Below, in pieces: positions 1-12,496 of a stretch of DNA of 64,000 bases. Positions within the stretch are counted from its first letter, which is position 1. The number at the start of each line of letters is the position of its first letter. Both the position numbers and the translations under genes were made by a program. This stretch comes from Ciona savignyi (Eukaryota > Chordata > Ascidiacea > Phlebobranchia > Cionidae). The notes beneath the pieces are model-generated. The model saw only the letters and a list, made by a program, of their open reading frames with translations, was not told the origin of the DNA and did not search any database. The stretch is from the NCBI GenBank assembly GCA_000149265.1, contig CH001039.1, positions 966,920-1,030,919 of the forward strand, given 5' to 3'.

Positions 1-560
1 GCATTGCAAGTGTGGATCTGTAGCAGCGGGGCCAATTGGGTCCGTTATACTAACCACCTCGAGACACGCCGGTTTGTCGTATTTTCACTGTTAGATAAAA
101 CTAGATAAAATAGGGAGTTAAATATTAGATAAAATTTTAGATAAAAAAGATTAGATATAATAAAATTAGTTAAATAGATTGGATCGAATAAAAAAAAGTG
201 TTAGATAAAAGAGAGAGATACAGGGTTATCATGTTTTCCAAAGAAACCAGAAAAACAAGCTGTAAATGTCATAGGCTATTGATGGCGGTAGCGGTATATC
301 ATGTAAATTTTAAATAGTGATTTTGATTTTTAAACTACTGATTAAGTTAACAATAATAAAGTGTCTTAAATATCTAATAAACAGACAGATTTAAAGAAAA
401 CGCTGTTTTACAGCAAAAAATAAATAAAATCAAACATATTTATATACCTTTTAAACAATTTGATAATGTACTTTTTTATCCCGAAAAAATAGCAAATAAC
501 ATTTAGGTTCAAGTTTAATATTTTATTAACACTTGGGTTAATTTTAAACAGCATTGTTAT
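1..560. other. AT-rich 3' flank, no gene seen
   Basis: Positions 60-230 are rich in irregular repeats of a short TTAGATAAAA-like word. The rest is AT-rich with no convincing reading frame. It holds the presumed 3' UTR and end of the minus-strand COASY-like gene. Confidence 0.5.
522..527 (-). terminator. poly(A) signal AATAAA of the COASY-like gene
   Basis: A minus-strand AATAAA lies about 35 bases beyond the stop codon of the COASY-like frame. The position suits a short 3' UTR and supports the gene really ending here. It is a sequence signal only; no transcript evidence is available. Confidence 0.45.
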
Positions 561-2601
561 CTACATTGATTCATCTTTAATATGGAAATCATGAACGTCC
601 GTCAGGAACTTTTGAATATCCTTAATCCGTTTTTCACAAGGTCGAATCAGTTCATGTAGTGTTTTGCGTTCTAACATTCTTCCGTTTGTAACACCTGGGT
701 ATTGATAATCGATGAATTATGTAGTTAAACATAAACTAAGCGAATTGTACTGCAGTTGGTAGGTTAGCCTATTCATTAAGATTATCGGCTGCCGCCAGTT
801 GAATAGATCAACAAAATTCACAAGTGTCTTTTTTATCCTTCAGCAATGCACATATCAGATGTAGGCCCAGTCAAGTATATTATTGGGTTAAACCAAAACA
901 ATAGCAACCTCTAAATCATATATACAACACACTGAAATGTATCTGGTAATCTAACGGTAATCGAAATGAAACTTGGGGCAAAATTCACTTGAACAGCATA
1001 AATACAACTGAATCATAAAATTTAAAGGCTAACCATAGTGCATTGAACATGTTTCTTGTATGTTGTACTATGAATATAACCCCAAAAGTTCTATTTGTTA
1101 AACTAAAAATTAAATTTTGGGGAAACAAACACCAATGAAAACTACGAGTGTCAGCAAATTATGCCCACACAACATTTTATAAGTTAACCTGATTTTGTAA
1201 TATTAACATCAAAGAAACTAAATAATAATTTGTAAACATTTAATGTGCCTCTTGTCAACTTACGTAATCACTTATGTGTAATATAGATATTTTTTTTTGC
1301 AAAAATTCAGATTTAAGCAATGACCGTTACAGAAATTGTTTAAACACACACATTAAATAACAACCGAGCTAGTTTGAATCTTTTGATATTTCAGCTGATG
1401 ATCAAATGCATTACCAGGGAAGCTACTGGAATAAATACAAACTTACCGATAAGCAGTCTATTGTTAGCCAACAATGTCGCTTCACTTAGCAACACCTTGT
1501 GGCCAGGATGAATTTTATCGAAAGTGCCGCCAATCACAACATCATTTTTCCCAGTCACAGTGATTGATGGTGACTTGGGAAATTCTGAGGCAACACCAAT
1601 GTGTTCTAGACAAAACACGGGCACGGTAGCTTCATTTGAGTCCTGTCCTTGCAAAATGTACCGATTCTTGATAAAGTTTCGAATAATTTCAGAATCACTT
1701 GACTGGGTTGTCGAATAAACAAGATCAGTAATGATGCACTGGACAGGTCTAAAAAATGTTTATTTATAAAATGACATTGCTTGAATAATTTTTTTTCTAG
1801 TTAGTGAAGAATACTTCATCCTCTAATAATCCTTAACATCATTATTGCTGTTTGTGAGATCCATTTTCTCATCTCTCTTTAATCATTATATGAAAGATAC
1901 ATCACCACATTTAATTTTACACATCCTTGTAAGAGAGTAAGTATGGATGACATAAAGTATCCATAATCATTAAGTATAATTTCTAATGCAAAATATAAAA
2001 CAGTGTGAATGCAGTATCCAAAATTTAAAGTAAAGTTTTTATCCTGCACCACAATTAGATAGGTATAAAGTACTATATGTTTTAATTAGAATATTTTAAT
2101 CATAACCTATTTTTTTGGTTTTTAGGGACATAAATTGATTATACACGGGTAGTGGAGTTAAAGCAGTAGCCTAAGGGAACTAACTGACCCCTGTGTATTT
2201 ATAATTATCATATACAAATAAGCACACACACACCTTTGCAATATTTTCTTCCCTTGATTTCTACATCCGATATTGTGCAGCAATATATTAACGTCCAAAT
2301 CCTCACACTGGTGGGACGTTTCTTCATAAAACTTTGAAATAAATGGAAAAATGTCAGAAGAAAATGAATTTGTTGAGTTTAAGGCTTTAGGGTTGGTTGC
2401 TAGGCTTGGTACAAATGTGCTTCGCTGCTGCGGCGGAATAAAGGAGGTGTTTTCAACATGGACATAAAGTGTAGAGTGGACGAGTTTTTTGACTCCAGCC
2501 ACGATTTGCTTGACTGTATCACCACAGCATAACACAGATGCATGATTAGTTAAAACTAAAAGTCCAGAGCGATGCATCAGAAATGCAAATCGACTTTTAT
2601 T
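561..2601 (-). CDS. COASY: CoA synthase (COASY)-like protein, short form ending inside the PPAT domain
   Basis: Three minus-strand exons read 2234-2577 (start ATG at 2577), 1447-1748 and 561-694. Phases close and total 780 bp, giving 259 aa. The N-terminus has SGLLVLT, then STLYVHV and DVNILLHNIG, which follow the N-terminal region of vertebrate COASY. Exon 2 carries GGTFDKIHPGHKVLLSEA, the nucleotidyltransferase signature with its HxGH. Exon 3 (GRMLERKTLHELIRP) follows the next PPAT segment, then stops. COASY makes CoA from phosphopantetheine in two steps: the PPAT domain adenylates it and the dephospho-CoA kinase (DPCK) domain phosphorylates the result. Here the rest of PPAT and the whole DPCK domain (about half of the ~560 aa vertebrate protein) are absent. 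No good splice donor precedes the stop. It may be a truncated paralogue or a short isoform; further exons beyond the window edge cannot be excluded. The exon begins at an unpaired acceptor (2601/2602), so an upstream non-coding exon or trans-splicing is likely. Confidence 0.8.
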
Positions 2602-2725
2602 CTGTTAAATTAAAAAAAAATGTTTTAATGCCGTTTGGGGTGGGTGTGCATTCAGAAAAAAATTTACAAAATGTAATATAATGTACCTGCAGTCCTGCAC
2701 TGTTGTTGTTTGTGTATAACTAAGA

Positions 2726-2944
2726 CGGTACCTCTAAATACTACAGGAGCGCTTAAATCGCTTGGATCGCTTACTATACTTAGTAATTACAAAGGCCATG
2801 ATATTAATGTTAGGGTTGGGGTTAAAGTTAGTTCTGGGGTTGAGATTAGTGTTTGGGACAGGGTTAGAATTACTTTCCATAGCAATCTAAGTGATCCAAG
2901 CGATACAAGCGCTCCAAGCGGTCCTGTAGTATTTAGAGGCGCCC
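2726..2944. mobile_element. 219-bp MITE with 9-bp target duplication (Mutator-like)
   Basis: Inverted ends share CCTCTAAATACTACAGGA-like sequence, and the inverted similarity continues for about 45 bases through imperfect repeats of GCTTGGATCGCTT. The element is flanked by a perfect 9-bp direct repeat TAACTAAGA at 2717-2725 and 2945-2953. A 9-bp target duplication with long inverted ends fits Mutator-like MITEs. There is no coding capacity. Confidence 0.75.
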
Positions 2945-2953
2945 TAACTAAGA

Positions 2954-3352
2954 TGTTTAGAGTGTCTATACATAACAGACAGCAAAGTTAGTTCCTGCTT
3001 TCAATTAGTGGACAATTTTTAAAATTGTCGAGTTGTTTTTTTATGGCACTACTACAAGGTGGAAATATATATTGCGCCCAATGACACAATCGAATTATAT
3101 AGTGATTGGTGTCAATCTCACAACCATTTCGCTGATGATGCTCTTGCAAACTAAGCTAGCTGGATGGTTGTCTAAAAAAGGGGGCTCTATACGATGCTCC
3201 GTACAGCTCAGATTGAAACGGAGAAACGAGAGAGAGAAAAAAAGGCAATGACGTTTCGGGATTTTACCTTTTATGATAAACCACTACCCAGCAGTATCAG
3301 TGTTCATATAAAACGCTATAAATCCGCTTGTAGTTAAGCTATTTAAAATTTT
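2954..3352. other. non-coding spacer
   Basis: AT-rich sequence with no supported gene. One frame stays open for about 70 codons but shows no domain and no splice context. Confidence 0.4.
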
Positions 3353-4205
3353 TTTGCACCATTGGAAAGAAGAAGAAACCTGCTACACGACCATTCACAA
3401 AGCAAACCTCCATACTCATCATGCTTTGTGTATTACCCTTCCGAATATAACCAAATAGTGATCGTATAATAAACCGTTTTTTTTTTATATATTGGATTAA
3501 AGATATCTTATCCAGTTATAACATATCCAAAATTTGAGCGTATATCTCATTTACTTTTCTCAATAGAACCGTTTACGCACACCCTCCTTTTGACGGTTTT
3601 ATAAGATATCGCCAACCCATTGTTTCGCGAACCTTGTGTACTATCCCCCGCGAGTATAAAACTACATAACTTGAATTGTAGTAGGTCTACAAACACAATC
3701 TTGGCATCATTGGAAAGAAGAAAAATCCTGCTATAAGACTATCTTCCCAGTAAATCTTTAAATTAATCATTCGCTTAGTAATACACCTCTAAATATGACC
3801 AAAAAGCGATCGTGTAACTAACTACTTAAATAAAGGAAAATATAATTATTTTTTATATTAAATTAAAGATAATTTATCCAGCTATAACATATCCCAAAAT
3901 TTGAGTGTATATCTTCTTTACTTTTCTCAATAGAGTCGTTTACGGGACAGCCTCCTTTTGACGGTTTTATAAGAAATCGCCAACCCATTGTTTCGCGAAC
4001 CTTGTGTACTCTCCCCCGCGAGTATACAACAACATAACTTGACTTCTAGTAGGTCTACAAACACAATCTTGTCATCATTAGAAAGAAGAAGAACCCTGAT
4101 AAACGACTCTTTACAAAGTAAACATTTAATTTTATTATTTGCTGAGGAATACACCTCCAAATATGACCGAAAAGCGATCGTATAGGCTATATACTTGACT
4201 TTTAG
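3353..4205. repeat. tandem repeat, ~360-bp unit, about 2.4 copies
   Basis: The segment starting CATTGGAAAGAAGAAGAA recurs near 3353, 3709 and 4077. The segment from CTTTTCTCAATAGA through GACGGTTTTATAAGA to GCGAACCTTGTGTACT recurs near 3553 and 3922. The period is about 355-367 bp and copies differ at scattered positions. No protein-coding frame is conserved between copies. Confidence 0.75.
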
Positions 4206-4597
4206 AGGTACCGGCCCCCGCTGAGGCATGTAGAAATTTGATTTCTCTTTTTGCGCTTGTTTTAAAACAATTTTTATTTTTGTTTCTTTTGCTGCACCGT
4301 TCCTCTTTTTAGTAAAATTTACTTTTCTGTTTTAGTGTTTTAAAAAGATCAGTTGGTGAATCGTTTCCTTTGTGTTCATTCTGAACGCTTGGCATGCCAC
4401 ACCAAAGTTCTTTTACCTAATAATAAAAAACGCGGAAAAACGGAAGACGGAAGTGAAAAGTTAAACCCCTTAACATGGGGCTACAGTCCTAAAAATTACA
4501 GAATTTGTTAATTGAACCGTGCTCTTTCGAATGATAAATTTTGATTTGAAAAAAATGTAAAATATTAATATCGAATATGAATATTATTAATATTCAC

Positions 4598-5395
4598 GCA
4601 TTTATAGAGTTTTCGCCAGTTATTCGTTTGGATATGTTGTAGCCCTTGCCAATACCTTCAAATTGATATATAGATTATATACAATATCCGCGTGGGGCTA
4701 TATGCACGAAGCGTCTGAATATTCATAACTCGTCATTTAGGGATGCTGCGTTTTTCTTATCGAGATGGACATTTATAGAGTATTCGCCAATTATTCCTTC
4801 GAATATGTTGTAGGTAGCCCTTAAAAATACCTTCAGCTTGATGTATAGTTTATGTATAATAACCGCGGGCGTCTATGTGCACGAAGCGTCTGAATATTCA
4901 TAACTCGTTATTAAGGGATGCATTGGAGAATGTTACAGTTTTCTTATCCAGATGGACATTTATAGAGTTTTCGCCAATTATTCCTTTGGATATGTTGTAG
5001 CCCTTATAAATACCTTCAATTTAATGTATAGTTTATATACGATAATCGCGGGAAGCTATATGCACGAAGCGTCTGAATATTCATAACCCGCTTTACATAG
5101 GGTGTGCACTGGAAGATGCTGCAGTTTTCTTATACAGATGAACATTTATACAGTTTTCGCCAATTATTTCTTTGGATATGTCGTAGCCCTTGTAAATACC
5201 TTCAATTTAATGTATATATAGTTTATATATGATACCGCGGGAGGCTATATGCACGAAGCATCTGAATATTTATAACTCGTCATCAAGGGATGCATTGAAA
5301 GATGCTACAGTTTTCTTATCCAGATGGAAATTTATAGAGTTTTCGCCAATTATTCCTTTGGATATGTTGTAGCCTTTATAATTTGGCTAAACCCA
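4598..5395. repeat. ~185-bp satellite array, about 4.3 units (composite copy 1)
   Basis: Units begin near 4598, 4770, 4958, 5141 and 5328 with CATTTATAGAGTTTTCGCC. Each contains TGTTGTAGCCCTT, CGCGGG, TATATGCACGAAGCGTCTG and AATATTCATAACTCG. Spacing is 172-188 bp. The array recurs in copies 2 and 3. Confidence 0.85.
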
Positions 5396-6042
5396 TTCTC
5401 AAAATCATTAAAGCGAGTTTTACTTTAGCTAACACTGTTTTTGACATTTCAGAGTGGGCGATACGTACTTGTAGCGATGCAATAACTCAAAACAAACACG
5501 CCACAACCACGAGAATGCCCAACATTTCCATGCAGGCAGTGGATAGGACAAATAATACAAAATGAAAAAGTGCCCATACACTTCGCACCAAAACCAAGAC
5601 GGAAAATTGATTCCGCGAAGTGTACAGTTAAACCAATTTGGGAGGAAAAGTTTAATTGCTCTTCCATAAACAAAGTAGAGTGTGTATTTAATGACATCAT
5701 ACATTTCTCAAATGCCTAGAATGAAAACTGGAACGAATGCTGTGCATTACAATGTACAAAAAACAATAAATTTGAAAAACAAATATTTAGTGTTAAGTGC
5801 CGCCAATGGTACCACTCCACATGTACCTCTCTGAAAAATAATCACAATAGTTCTTACTTCGTTTGTTCAATTTGTCAATAAAGGACAAACATTTCTTTTT
5901 TAAATAACATTTCTTTTCATATTGCAAAATATTTTCGTTGTTTCACATTACACAAGACCAAATAAAAAAACAGTTATACATTGTACATTAGCAATATTAC
6001 AACTACTATAAATCCCGATATGACCTAACTTTATTGTAAATA

Positions 6043-7070
6043 AAATACTTCGCCCCGCTCATGATATACTTTGTCCCGCTCATGTTAGTGACGAAAATAC
6101 TTTGTCCCGCTCAAGAAATACCCCGTCCCGCTCATGTTAGTGACGAAAATACTTTGTCCCGCTCAAGAAATACCCCGTCCCGCTCATGTTAGTGACGAAA
6201 ATACTTCGTCCCGCTTAAGAAATACCCCGTCCCTCTCATGTAAGTGACGAAAATACTTCGTCCCGCTTAAGAAATACCCCGTCCCGCTCATGTTAGTGAC
6301 GAAAATACTTCGTCCCGCTTAAGAAATACCCCGTCCCGCTCATGTTAGTGACGAAAATACTTCGTCCCGCTCACGAAATACCCCGTCCCGCTCATGTTAG
6401 TGACGAAAATACTTCGTCCCGCTTAAGAAATATCCCGTCCCGCTCATGTTAGTGACGAAAATACTTCGTCCCGCTCAAGAAATACCCCGTCCCGCTCATG
6501 TTAGTGACGAAAATACTTCGTCCCGCTTAAGAAATACCCCGTCCCTCTCATGTAAGTGACGAAAATACTTCGTCCCGCTTAAGAAATATCCCGTACCGCT
6601 CATGTTAGTGACGAAAATACTTCGTCCCGCTTAAGAAATACCCCGTCCCTCTCATGTAAGTGACGAAAATACTTCGTCCCGCTTAAGAAATATCCCGTAC
6701 CGCTCATGTTAGTGACGAAAATACTTCGTCCCGCTCATGATATACCCCGTCCCTCTCATGTTAGTGACGAAAATACTTCGTCCCGCTCAAAAAATACCCC
6801 GTCCCTCTCATGTTAGTGACGAAAATACTTCGTCCCGCTTAAGAAATATCCCGTACCGCTCATGTTAGTGACGAAAATACTTCGTCCCGCTCATGATATA
6901 CCCCGTCCCTCTCATGTAAGTGACGAAAATACTTCGTCCCGCTTAAGAAATATCCCGTACCGCTCATGTTAGTGACGAAAATACTTCGTCCCGCTCATGA
7001 TATACCCCGTCCCTCTCATGTTAGTGACGAAAATACTTCGTCCCGCTCAAGAAATACCCCGTCCCATTTA
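6043..7070. repeat. 52-bp minisatellite, about 19-20 units (composite copy 1)
   Basis: The unit has two related halves: CTCATGTTAGTGACGAAAAT with ACTTCGTCCCGCT, then (C/T)AAGAAATACCCCGTCC. Variants (CTCAAG/CTTAAG, CCCCGTCC/TCCCGTAC, GTTAG/GTAAG) are interspersed, so units have been shuffled or duplicated in small groups. Because 52 is not a multiple of 3, no long repeat protein is expected. Confidence 0.9.
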
Positions 7071-8333
7071 TACAGTATACCGTGCCAATCGTTAAATCAG
7101 GCAAATGAAACCCGGAAGCAGATCTATTTGATTTGTATGTGTAACTTCCCGACTAGGTGCGGGCTTCTAACACCTGTCTTTGTGAGAAGTTGCAGTAAGC
7201 TTAAATGGTGTCTCTTTTTCAGAGTTTGAAATAACGCGTCATTGTCCAAAACTTAATGAATTTATTCGAAATTGACACGTGTATGATGGCGGAAAGAAAA
7301 AGTCTTGAAATGACGGTTTTTAAATTGTGACTGAACAGGAATCAAAGTACGTCATATACATCTTAACAATAACTGATAATTCCAAATCATACTAACTAAA
7401 ACTTTCAAATGACCGATTACCTCACGATAATGAGCAGGTGGTAAAAAAACGACCGTTTTATACTTCAGTGAAATAATGGGAAAAAGGGGGAATACTGTAG
7501 CGATCTTATTCGCCCGTGACATCGATATAAATATATACAATAATGGCGACGATAAATCTTACACTGACAATTGACTGTGTGTTAACCCCCTTGGTTTTCC
7601 CATTCACGAGAATAAACATCAATAAACTATCCTGCTAATATTTCATTCTGATTGATGATTATTTATATTTCGTGCGAAAAAAAACATATTATTTGACCTT
7701 TTATAATTTAAAAATTGTCCATTCCTGCACTAAATAGCAACGTTAATAGGCTAAAATAGCAAAAAAAGGATTAAAATGAACAAACAACACTATTCGGCAA
7801 TGTTTTTTTCTGCCATATTCTAATGCGTGACGGTGCCGAAACTCTTTTGCGACGTTAATACTCTGTAGTGGCTTATGATAATATTTCGCTCCTATATTGC
7901 CTTGTGTAACTTAGTCGACGCAAATAAAATCAGTTGAATCAACGATGGCCGCGAATTGATCTCACTGATTGCCCCAGTGTTAATACCCCTTGCGTTTTCC
8001 CATCATTGGGTATAAACATCAATATCATATCCTGCCCTAAAGTCAATTGCATTATATTCCATGTTTTTTTATTGTGTATCACATTTACCAATCGGTGTAC
8101 ACAGTCATGTTATTGCCAATGATGTTCGGCCTCCAATAACTCAGCAATATCTGAAGTATGAAATGCGGTTAGGTTTTGTAGATGCTTTATATGAAATAAA
8201 TAGTCCGTTATCGTACCAGAAACAGTAATACGTGAACATGTGAACTGGTCGGGTTATTTATATGTAAGGTCTATAAATCAATAATTCAACGCTGTAATTT
8301 CGTAAAATAATCAAAAATAGAAACCAGTAAACT

Positions 8334-9078
8334 GGTAAAAAAACGATTTACGATTGTATTATAATATGCGACATTTAAACTGAAAACTCACCATTCCTAA
8401 GTGACTGGTAATTGTTTCTGAAAAATAAAGAGCAATATGATAAATATTATGATCTAAGGTATAAGTAAATTATTAACCAAAACATTTATTTGAAGTATAA
8501 ATTTATTTCTTACGGAATATTAAATTTTAAGACAATGCTATACTCACTTGTTCATTTGGTCGTAAGTCCATCTAGTCCATCTCGGCCAGTATATTGCTTG
8601 AACCTTGCTCATCTCATTCACCATGAGAAATATAAAGCAGAAAAGAATTGCAATCTTGCGGTCCATGGTGATGCTTCTTGTTTCAGGATAGATCTGATAT
8701 GCAATCGATGCTGTTTGCCTCGATATATACTCTTGTTAAAGACAGCGCAGCGTTTAGATGACTTCCCTTCAGACGAAACAACATGATTTTGATTTCCGCC
8801 TAGACGAAACAGCAGAAGAATGTAATGTTTTCCCATCAACGATCTCGTCGTTGGACGTCTCTGCACGTTCTTGTCTCTAAACGTTGTGGTTTGAATTGGC
8901 CTGTACAATTTTCCAGGAACCGTTGGCGTCTACAGGCATTTTACAGACGATCGTTCGTGACTCGCTTCGTAAATACAATGAATGATCTTAAACCAAGCAG
9001 GCAATAGACCAATCACTCTAATCCGGGTGGATAAGTTACTGACGCGCTAGTGGAATCTAACTCAAACTTGACGCGCTA
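8334..9078. other. spacer between composite repeat and retroelement fossil
   Basis: No gene is supported. A 25-bp direct repeat beginning GACGCGCTAGTGG occurs twice close together around 9038-9094, at the 5' edge of the retroelement-like region. Confidence 0.35.
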
Positions 9079-12000
9079 GTGGAATCTAACTCAATTTGTG
9101 TTGCACAGAAGTTTAACTTATTGAATCAACACCTTAAAGGCGAACCTAAAATGTTGGTTGATGGTTTCTTTCTCCTTCAAAGTGAGCACGCATACGTAGA
9201 AGCTAGAGCAAAGCTAAAAGAACGGTATGGAAACGAAAGCGTAATAGCAAAAGCATTTATTGATAACGTTTATTCTTGGCCTAAGATCTCCCAAACTGAT
9301 TTTGGTGGACTCCGTCGGTTTTCCGATTTTCTAAATCAAGTGGAAATCGCTAAACAGCGTATATATTGCTTAAATCTTCTAGATTACCCCACTGAGAGTG
9401 TGAAAATTCTTTCACGATTTCCACCATTTGTCGTGAACCGGTGGCGCGCAGAAACCGCTTTATGGACAGCGTCACATTCAGGAAACTATCCACCCTTTTC
9501 AGAACTAGCCAAATTCATCACCAAAACTGCCGATCAGGAGAACATTCCGGAGTTACAAGAGCTGCATGTGTCCAGCAATAGAAGAATAGGGCCAAGTGCA
9601 ATCCGAGGCAACCGTAACGTGAATTCCTTTAGTACCAGAGCACGAGACCGGGAGCGATCGGTGAGCGAGCAATATTGCCACTATTGCAAGGGAAGACACC
9701 ACATTAACGATGTGGTTTCTAGCGAAAAGATATGCGATCTGAAGGTACAGAGCTTCGACGGCAAGGTTTCTTTTAAAATCCCATACGTGTTCGTTAGACC
9801 CGATATATCAGCAAGTCGAAGCCAAATCCCTCGACGAGAGCACGCACGAAAGTGGAATCACTTAAAAGGAATGTCAAGTAAGATAGTTTCCTACCAGCAT
9901 AATCTGAAAATAAGTATAATACTTGGAACAAACGGCCCTGGGGCAATCAAACCGAGAGAAATAGTGGCGGGAGACGAATGCCAACCGTATGCATAGCGTT
10001 CAGCTCTTGGTTGGGGCATAGTAGGAGTTGTGCATACACAGGAGGTTGGCTATTCCTATTTGACTCGAGTTATTTCGCATCGCTGCGTTAGGTATAAGAA
10101 AGTAGAGAAGAGTCCAATACAACGTTTTATAATCCCATTTCTATCAAAAGAGTTAATTAACCCAATACAAGTTCGAAATTGGCTTGAGTCGGATTTTCAA
10201 GAAAAAACTAACAATGCGAAGTCTGTATCGCAAGAGGATGAAAAGTTTCTAAATATACTTGGCAAAAACATCCAACAAGAAGACGATGGCCATTATGTTA
10301 TGCCACTGCCATTAAGAAACCATAATATAAGACTTCACAATAATCGAATCTGTGCAGAAAAACGTTTATGGCAACTGAAGAGACGTTTTATCAGCAATCC
10401 AAAATATAAGGAAGATTACGTCAAGTTCATGACGGTCATAAGCAAATACGCGGTATCAGAAATTAATTAACAAAGATGATGGAAGGGTAAATTACATACC
10501 CCACACCGGAGTGTACCATCCAAAGAAGCCCGAAAAAATAAGAGTCGTGTTGGACTGTTCTGCCAGGTACCAAGATATATCTCTTAATGACTGTTTGCTG
10601 CAGGGACCCGATCTACTAAACGCGTTGATGGGAGTTCTATGTCGTTTCAGACAAAACATAATTGCCTTTACAGCGGACATTGAAGGCATGTTTTACCAGT
10701 TTCATGTCGCAGAACCATACCGCGATTTACTTCGTTTCCTCTGGTGGAAGGATGGCCAAACTGATAGTTAAGTGAAAGAATATCGTATGAAGGTACCTAT
10801 ATTTGGCGCAGCAAGCTCCCCGGGATGTGCAAATTTCGGACTTAAACGTGCTGCAGATAACGGAGAAAGGGAATTCGGCGTCGAAGCTGCAAATTTCGTA
10901 AGAAGAGATTTCTATGTTGACGATGGGATCACATCAACGCCAGACAATGAGTCAGCAATTTCACTTGTTGAACAGAGCTCACGCTTGTGCGCGAGAGGCG
11001 GTTTGCGCCCTTATAAATTTCTATCAAAACAGTAGAAATCTACTGCTTAAGCTTAACGAAGCCGATCGCAGTGCAAGTTTGAAGCATGTAGACTTGCACA
11101 GCAACCCACTACCTGTGGAAAGAGTTCTTGGGCTCGCATGGAACGCCGAGAAAGATGCATTTTGTTTTAAAATTCTTTGAAAGAAACCCCTTTAACCAGG
11201 CGAGGAATACTACCGACAGTCAGTTCCATTTATGATCCTTTAGGGTTCCTTGGGCCAGTCGTACTGGAAGGAAAACAAATTCTTCAACAGATGTGCATTG
11301 AGAAAACCGATTGGAACGACCCACTTCCAAATAATCTGCGTGCACGATGGGAATTTTGGAAGCAAGATTTAAAACAACTCGAAAATCTAGAAATTGGACG
11401 CTGCTTCCAACCACCTAACTTTGGTCGCATTTTATACAGAGAACTTCACCATTTCGCCGACGCCAGTACCGTTGGGTATGGCCAATGTTCTTATATGCGT
11501 CTAGTTAGCGAGTCCGGTAGTATATTGCTGGTCTCGCTTGTTATTGGAAAATCAAGAGTTGGCCCTTTAAAACCAATGACAGTGCCAAGATTAGAATTAA
11601 CTGCCGCCTTGGTATCTGCACGTACGTCAGCTTACCTGCAGAAACAACTTGGTCCCGAAACGTATGAGAACTACTATTGGAGTGATAGTAAAGTGGTGTT
11701 GGGATACCTTGCGAATGAAGCAAGAAGGTTTCACGTTTTCGTCGCAAATCGAGTACAGGAAATACAAGAGATAACTGACGTCACCAGATGGTTTTACGTT
11801 AATTCAAGCCACAACCCTAGCGACTGCGCAAGCAGAGGAATGAATCAACGCCGATTTGTAACAATGTCAAAATGGTTTCGCGGACCAGAGTTTTTATGGA
11901 AAGAAAACGTTTTGTATCCGCCCCCATTTATGTCTGTGACACAAGATGATGAAGTACAAAAACAAATTTCAATAAAAAATGAAACGAGTAACCGTACTTA

Positions 12001-12465
12001 CTACTACTTCATCGATAACTGGCTTTGAGCCGCAGAGATTGACACACATTTCTCCTTGGTTTCGAGCAAAACGAGCTATCGCTAACGTAGTGCGATTCTC
12101 GCGTAGACTGCAAAAGTCGGTCAATTCATCGGATATTAACTGTGCAGCTCTCGCAGAAGCAGAGTTGATGATTTTAAGTACCATGCAGCGGTGGCATTTT
12201 TCAGCAGAGATTGCTCGAATTAACCATGGCAAAAGTGTCGGTGCCATAAGCACATTGCATCGTCTCAATCCGTTCTTGAACGCGAACGGTGTTTTACGTG
12301 TTGGAGGAAGAATAAGCAATGCCGAATGTAACTATGATATCAAGCATCCAGCAATTATACCAAAAAAATTCGTCAACAAGGTTATTGGATTATACACGGT
12401 TCCAAGTCAATATCCCGATATATCAACAACTGTGTCATCTGTAAGCGATACAGAGGATGTCTGTA
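9079..12465 (+). mobile_element. BEL/Pao-family LTR retrotransposon fossil, broken
   Basis: A plus-strand relic of a BEL/Pao element. A Gag-like region (about 9.08-9.72 kb) is followed by Pol-like sequence: a protease-to-RT linker, a reverse transcriptase region with the family's YVDD box, an RNase H region, and the start of the region before integrase. Similarity ends where composite repeat copy 2 starts. It is clearly broken, with several breaks, and no LTR pair or integrase core was recognised. It therefore looks like an old, truncated copy. It lies between two copies of the composite repeat. Confidence 0.85.
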
Positions 12466-12496
12466 ATATCGAATATGAATATTATTAATATTCACG

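Larger units (their letters stand above)
4400..8333. repeat. composite repeat, copy 1 (fullest copy)
   Basis: This block recurs at 12466-16288 and, internally deleted, at 16289-17690. Order: a unique head (4400-4597), a ~185-bp satellite (4598-5395), a Cys-rich coding-like body, a 52-bp minisatellite (6043-7070), a ~700-bp tail ending near 7790, and a terminal segment (8123-8333) that copy 3 also keeps. No transposase or terminal inverted repeat was found. It may be a large non-autonomous element or a segmental duplication. Short SINE-like scraps (about 7575-7640 and 7970-8030) lie in the tail. Confidence 0.7.

Noticed and set aside
6043-7070. CRISPR-like array
   Set aside because: The whole unit repeats with no unique spacers, in a eukaryotic genome; it is a minisatellite.
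6966-7229. Open frames in the 52-bp minisatellite and its flank (also 15418-15702)
   Set aside because: The frame crosses repeat units that are not multiples of three and has no domain; duplicated only because the block is duplicated.
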